Source: Phycisphaerales bacterium
GTDB lineage: Bacteria > Planctomycetota > Phycisphaerae > Phycisphaerales > UBA1924
Length of the DNA: 64,000 nucleotides
Reading direction: 5' to 3'
Assembly (NCBI GenBank): GCA_020831775.1
Contig: JAFIFZ010000060.1
Coordinates: 1-64,000, forward strand
The notes beneath the pieces were generated by a model, which saw only the letters and a list, made by a program, of their open reading frames with translations, was not told where the DNA came from and did not search any database. Each line of letters begins with the position of its first letter. The first letter of the stretch is position 1. Position numbers and translations under genes: made by a program. Shown here one piece after another: positions 60,870-64,000 of this stretch.

Positions 60870-62112
60870 CCGCCTCCGCCGGGTCGCGCCTTGCGATCAG
60901 CAGCGCCGTCAGGTCGTCGTGCTGGTGCAGCGAGCCGGCCTGGCAGTCCAGGAGAGAGGCGAGCGACTGCATCGCGTCGGCGAGGGCCTCGCCCCGCTTG
61001 GGGCGCAGCAGCTTTGTGAACGCATCGAAGTGCCGCTTGCCGGACTTGGCCCGTGAGCCCCCGGCGGGGTCGGGGAAGGCCGTCTCGAACCCGTCTGAGT
61101 ACAGCAAAAGCGCCTCGTCGACGCCGAGCGTGAACTCGACCTGCTCGAACTCCGCCTCTTCGAACACGCCCAGCAATGGCCCGGGCGCCTCGATCTCGCG
61201 GGTGTCTTCACGCCCGACGATCCAGGGCGAGGGGTGCCCCGCGCCGCACATCCGCACCCGCCCGTTGGTCGGGTCGAGCAAGCCGTAGATCCCCGTCGCG
61301 AAGCGCGGCGTCTCGGTCGCCTGCTCGCACAACGCCTTGTTGATGCGGTGCATGACGCTCGCGGGCTCGACGGGGACGCTCCTGTCGCCCTGCTGTTCGG
61401 CGCGGTGGAGGTTCTGGAAGATGATCATGGTCAGCAGGGCCGCCGGCACGCCGTGCCCGACCGCGTCGGCGATGAAGAACGAGACGCACTTCTCGCCGAT
61501 CTGGTGGATGTCGAAGATGTCGCCGCTGACGTAGCTCGCGGGGCGGAACAGGGCCGCGGCCTCGCACCCCGGGATACTCGGCAGCTCGCGGGGCAGCATC
61601 TCGCGCTGGATGGCGGCGGCCATGTCCATTTCCTGGTGCCAGCGGCTGATCTCGCCGAGCAGTCCGCCGCGCGCCTCCTTCGCCCGCTCCATCGTCTTGT
61701 GCAGACAGCCGAGGGCGGGCTGGCGCCGGACCAGCGCGTGCAGCAGCGAGGCGAGCTTCGCCGCCCCCGCGTCCCAGCGTTCTACTGGCAGCCCCCGCGA
61801 CTCGAAGACGCGGTCGATCTCGCCATGCGTGGGCGTCAGCACGACCGCGGGGATGAGTCGCTCGCGGAGGCGGTCGGCGATGCGGGTCGCCCGCTCGAGG
61901 GGCACGCCGGCGTCGAGCACGATGAGCGTCGGGTCGCCGCAGGCCATCGGTTCGTCGTCTGGGGGGAAGAGCAGGTCGTCGAGGTCGACGGCGGTGGGGC
62001 GGGGCGCTTCTTTTGCGGGCCACGCGTCGAGCAGGGGGCCGATCCATCGCGCAAGAAGCCCGGCCTCGTTCAGGCCGGCGCTGTCGGTCGCGGCGTAGAG
62101 CAGTCGCTGCAT
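60844..62112 (-). CDS. SpoIIE/RsbU-type PP2C serine phosphatase
   Basis: 422 residues. The first 130 residues resemble a degenerate receiver domain (PTLIVLDAGVPLERATRIAD, AVVLTPTHGEIDRVF). A coiled linker (ISRWHQEMDMAAAIQREMLP) leads to the phosphatase domain with metal Asp residues in SGDIFDIHQIG and FFIADAVGHGVPAALL, then CGAGHPSPWI and LLLYSDGFETA. Such enzymes dephosphorylate anti-sigma-antagonist proteins in partner-switching systems. No STAS or anti-sigma gene is adjacent. Confidence 0.9.
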   Translation of the reverse strand: MQRLLYAATDSAGLNEAGLLARWIGPLLDAWPAKEAPRPTAVDLDDLLFPPDDEPMACGDPTLIVLDAGVPLERATRIADRLRERLIPAVVLTPTHGEIDRVFESRGLPVERWDAGAAKLASLLHALVRRQPALGCLHKTMERAKEARGGLLGEISRWHQEMDMAAAIQREMLPRELPSIPGCEAAALFRPASYVSGDIFDIHQIGEKCVSFFIADAVGHGVPAALLTMIIFQNLHRAEQQGDRSVPVEPASVMHRINKALCEQATETPRFATGIYGLLDPTNGRVRMCGAGHPSPWIVGREDTREIEAPGPLLGVFEEAEFEQVEFTLGVDEALLLYSDGFETAFPDPAGGSRAKSGKRHFDAFTKLLRPKRGEALADAMQSLASLLDCQAGSLHQHDDLTALLIARRDPAEAVRPQRIAA

Positions 62113-62305
62113 CTTGCTGAGCCCCGTGCAGCCCGAGCGGCGGGCGGCTTTGGGCCAAGATCGGCCGCAGGGGCGCGGGGCTTTGTGCGGACAGGGCTTG
62201 CGGGTCCGGCATGCCGGTGAAGGTGTGCCGGTCCCGCGGGGTCGTCGGGTTGGCGGAGGCGGGCGAGGGGCTGCGGCCCGATAAAGCCGGCGGCTCGCCG
62301 TCCAC

Positions 62306-62896
62306 TCAGCTCGCGTCGCGGATGAGCCGCTGGCGGTCGAGCTTGATCACATCGCGCATGCGTCGGAGCTCGGGCTCGAAGGTTTTCAGGGTGCCGCCGC
62401 GCAGCTCGATGACGAACTGGGCCGGGCCGCGGCTGTGGTACTTCTTCAGCCGCTCCTCGTAGTCCGCTTGCGTCTCGTCGGGCCGGCGAGGGTCCTCGAC
62501 CTCCATCTCGTAGGTCGAAAGCACCTGGCCGAATGTGTCGAGGAAGATGATGTCGATGTCGACGAGGCAGTCGCGCATGACAAACGCGGCCTGCTGGGGG
62601 CGGGGGAAGACAAAGAGCATGCCGCCGTTCTCGGCGATCTCGGCGCGTCCGCTCAGGCCCTTGATCCGCTTCTCGTCGTCGTCAGCGATTTCCAGGCGGA
62701 AGCGGCGTCCGCGGATCTCGACGGTTTCTCGGCGTACGCCGTCGTCCTCGTCGGCCCTGGTCTCGCCGGATTGGGTTGTCGAGGCGTTGCTGTTGCCGCA
62801 GGAGACGAGGGTCGCCTGCGATGTCGCAAGGAGTGCGCAGAGCAGGACCCCGGTGATCGTCCAGGGTGTCTTGTTGTTCACGCGTCCAGCAGCCAT
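62306..62896 (-). CDS. DUF192 lipoprotein
   Basis: 196 residues. Signal (TITGVLLCALLATSQATLVSC) with lipidated Cys near residue 33. The DUF192 domain follows: FRLEIADDDEKRIKGLSGRAEIAENGGMLFVF, then AAFVMRDCLVDIDIIFLD and AQFVIELRGGTL. A domain of this kind is common in planctomycetes and archaea; function unknown. GGAGGA precedes the ATG. It overlaps the 3-prime end of gluQRS by 19 bases and is probably coupled to it. Confidence 0.87.
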   Translation of the reverse strand: MAAGRVNNKTPWTITGVLLCALLATSQATLVSCGNSNASTTQSGETRADEDDGVRRETVEIRGRRFRLEIADDDEKRIKGLSGRAEIAENGGMLFVFPRPQQAAFVMRDCLVDIDIIFLDTFGQVLSTYEMEVEDPRRPDETQADYEERLKKYHSRGPAQFVIELRGGTLKTFEPELRRMRDVIKLDRQRLIRDAS

Positions 62897-63867
62897 CGTT
62901 CATCCTCCGGCGTGAAGGTGATATCGGCGATAGGGAGTTTACACCGCCCGTCCCCGCCCCAGATCGCGAGAAACCCGGCAGCCGTGATCGCTTCGCGACG
63001 CCCGAACCGCTCGGGGTCGGCCCAGGAGGCGAAGAGGCCGATGAGGCGTTCGGGCGGCACGCCCCGCCTGCGGTATTCGGCCAGGCGGGTGTCGCCGTGG
63101 CGCTTGGCCAGGCGCTTACCGTCGGGCCCGCGGACGAGGGCGGTGTGGGTGTAGCAGGGGATCGATGCTTCCAGGCCCAGGGCCCGGTAGAGCAGGATCT
63201 GTCGTGCGGCCGAGTCGAGCAGGTCGCTCCCCCGCATCACTTGCGTCACGCCGTGGCTCGCGTCGTCGACCACGACGGCGAGCTGGTAGCTCGGTTGGGC
63301 GCGTTTGGTCCAGACGACGAAGTCGCCGACGCTCTGCGAGGGGTCGATCGACTGCGGGCCCTGCGCGAGGTCGGTGAAGGCGACGGCGCCCTCGTGGACC
63401 GCCAGGCGCCAGTTGACATCTTCGCGCTCGAACGCGCTGGGGCGATCGGCGGGGCGGAGCGAGGCGGGGAAGCGGGTTTCGTGCACGCCTTCCTGCGGCG
63501 CCGAAGCCGCGGCTTCGATCTCGCCCCGCGAAAGCTCGCAGGGGTAGACCTGGCCGCGGTTTGCCAGCGTTCGCATCGCCTCGCGGTACGGCTCCAGGTC
63601 GTCTGACTGGACGATCGGCCCTTCGTCGTAGTCCAGGCCGAGCCAGCGGAGGATGTCGATGGTCTCGTCGATCGCGCCGGGCTTGACGCGGGGGGTGTCG
63701 AGGTCCTCGATGCGGAGGAGGATCGTCCAGCCCCCGGCGCGTGCCGCGGCCCAGTTGAGCAGGAAGGTCAGGGCGTTGCCCAGGTGCAGGGCGCCGGTGG
63801 GGGAGGGGGCCAGGCGGGTGCGCGGGGGCCGGGAATCGGCTGGAATTGGCTCGCTTGATCGCGTCAC
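62878..63867 (-). CDS. gluQRS: Glutamyl-Q tRNA(Asp) synthetase
   Basis: 329 residues, a GluRS catalytic domain without the anticodon-binding part. RLAPSPTGALHLGNALTFL is the HIGH-type motif; KRLAKRHGD is the KMSKS equivalent. It attaches Glu to queuosine of tRNA-Asp. The usual CxC...YxxxC zinc module is reduced to YPCELSRGEI, with a single Cys, as in zinc-free variants. GTG start with a -10 box 8 bases upstream. Confidence 0.9.
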   Translation of the reverse strand: MTRSSEPIPADSRPPRTRLAPSPTGALHLGNALTFLLNWAAARAGGWTILLRIEDLDTPRVKPGAIDETIDILRWLGLDYDEGPIVQSDDLEPYREAMRTLANRGQVYPCELSRGEIEAAASAPQEGVHETRFPASLRPADRPSAFEREDVNWRLAVHEGAVAFTDLAQGPQSIDPSQSVGDFVVWTKRAQPSYQLAVVVDDASHGVTQVMRGSDLLDSAARQILLYRALGLEASIPCYTHTALVRGPDGKRLAKRHGDTRLAEYRRRGVPPERLIGLFASWADPERFGRREAITAAGFLAIWGGDGRCKLPIADITFTPEDERWLLDA

Positions 63868-63875
63868 TCCCAGCG

Positions 63876-63881
63876 ACGATA
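63876..63881 (-). promoter_or_regulatory. -10 element, leaderless start of gluQRS
   Basis: Minus-strand TATCGT is 8 bases before GTG 63867. Confidence 0.45.
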
Positions 63882-63984
63882 CACTCTCGGACCCGAATCG
63901 GCGGCGGCCCGGCGGCGTAGAGCACGCCCGACCGGTCCCGCGGCCACGATCCGTTCGCCGCAGAAACGGCGCAGGAGGTCAGGC

Positions 63985-64000
63985 GTGACCCAGAAGCTCA
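63985..64000 (+). CDS. Start of a gene cut by the window edge
   Basis: AGGAGGT (63973-63979), a 5-base spacer and GTG 63985, reading Met-Thr-Gln-Lys-Leu. The strong ribosome site makes a real start likely. The product cannot be identified. Confidence 0.5.

Overview
The window is a GC-rich (visibly about two-thirds G+C), gene-dense bacterial chromosome segment. Several features point to the phylum Planctomycetota, most likely class Phycisphaerae. They are a 23S-5S rRNA unit with no 16S gene or tRNA next to it, three secreted proteins ending in exosortase-type (PEP-CTERM-like) tails, a standalone histone-H1-like Lys/Ala/Arg repeat protein, tandem clpP paralogues, and a TPR protein carrying two RNA-polymerase-alpha-CTD-like domains. 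The assignment rests on family knowledge; no database search was run.

Layout. 0-4 kb: a C-rich contig edge, the tail of an unknown protein, then an unlinked 23S-5S operon. 4-15.8 kb: two unknown proteins; a coupled minus-strand operon (GT-C-like membrane protein, flippase-like protein, nadE); a PilZ-J-domain fusion; a Fur-like regulator; an orphan RHH protein; an ExbB-ExbD-ExbD operon; tsaE with a YacG-like tail; thiL. 15.8-31.5 kb: speA, phhA, an amidohydrolase, the histone-like gene, an inactive-looking M16 protein, a fused iron-type ABC permease, a divergent FKBP/pdxA pair whose start codons overlap, a MATE transporter, the TPR-alphaCTD protein and two clpP genes. 31.7-45 kb: a phosphoesterase, yidC-mnmE, a solo MshEN-like protein, rimO, an unknown gene framed by inverted repeats, ftsW-murG and a GGDEF diguanylate cyclase. 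45-64 kb: an MFS transporter, lepA, lipoproteins, a DinB-like protein, a thioesterase, purN, a secreted HExxH-PDZ protease, a repeat-filled intergenic region, groES-aroA, apt, the PEP-CTERM cluster, a SpoIIE-type phosphatase, a DUF192 lipoprotein and gluQRS.

Most genes are housekeeping (envelope: ftsW, murG, yidC; cofactors: nadE, thiL, pdxA; RNA and translation: tsaE, mnmE, rimO, lepA, gluQRS). Genes of one operon often overlap by GTGA or ATGA. About seventeen genes have a TANNNT -10 hexamer only 5-9 bases before the start codon, which predicts extensive leaderless transcription. Others have a promoter, a 20-75 base leader and a Shine-Dalgarno site. A PilZ protein, an MshEN-like protein and a GGDEF enzyme with an I-site suggest c-di-GMP signalling.

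The most unusual signal is a set of dispersed palindromic elements. One family, with termini CCGTGCCACCGACCTC, sits as an exact in-frame 114-bp insertion inside ftsW and recurs as a nested 0.5-kb structure at 53.7-54.2 kb. A second family (core GGCGGGCGAGCCGCC) lies in the linker of the GGDEF protein and between genes. A third arrangement is a pair of 45-bp inverted repeats around one unknown gene at 38.8-39.8 kb. No transposase gene is visible in the window.
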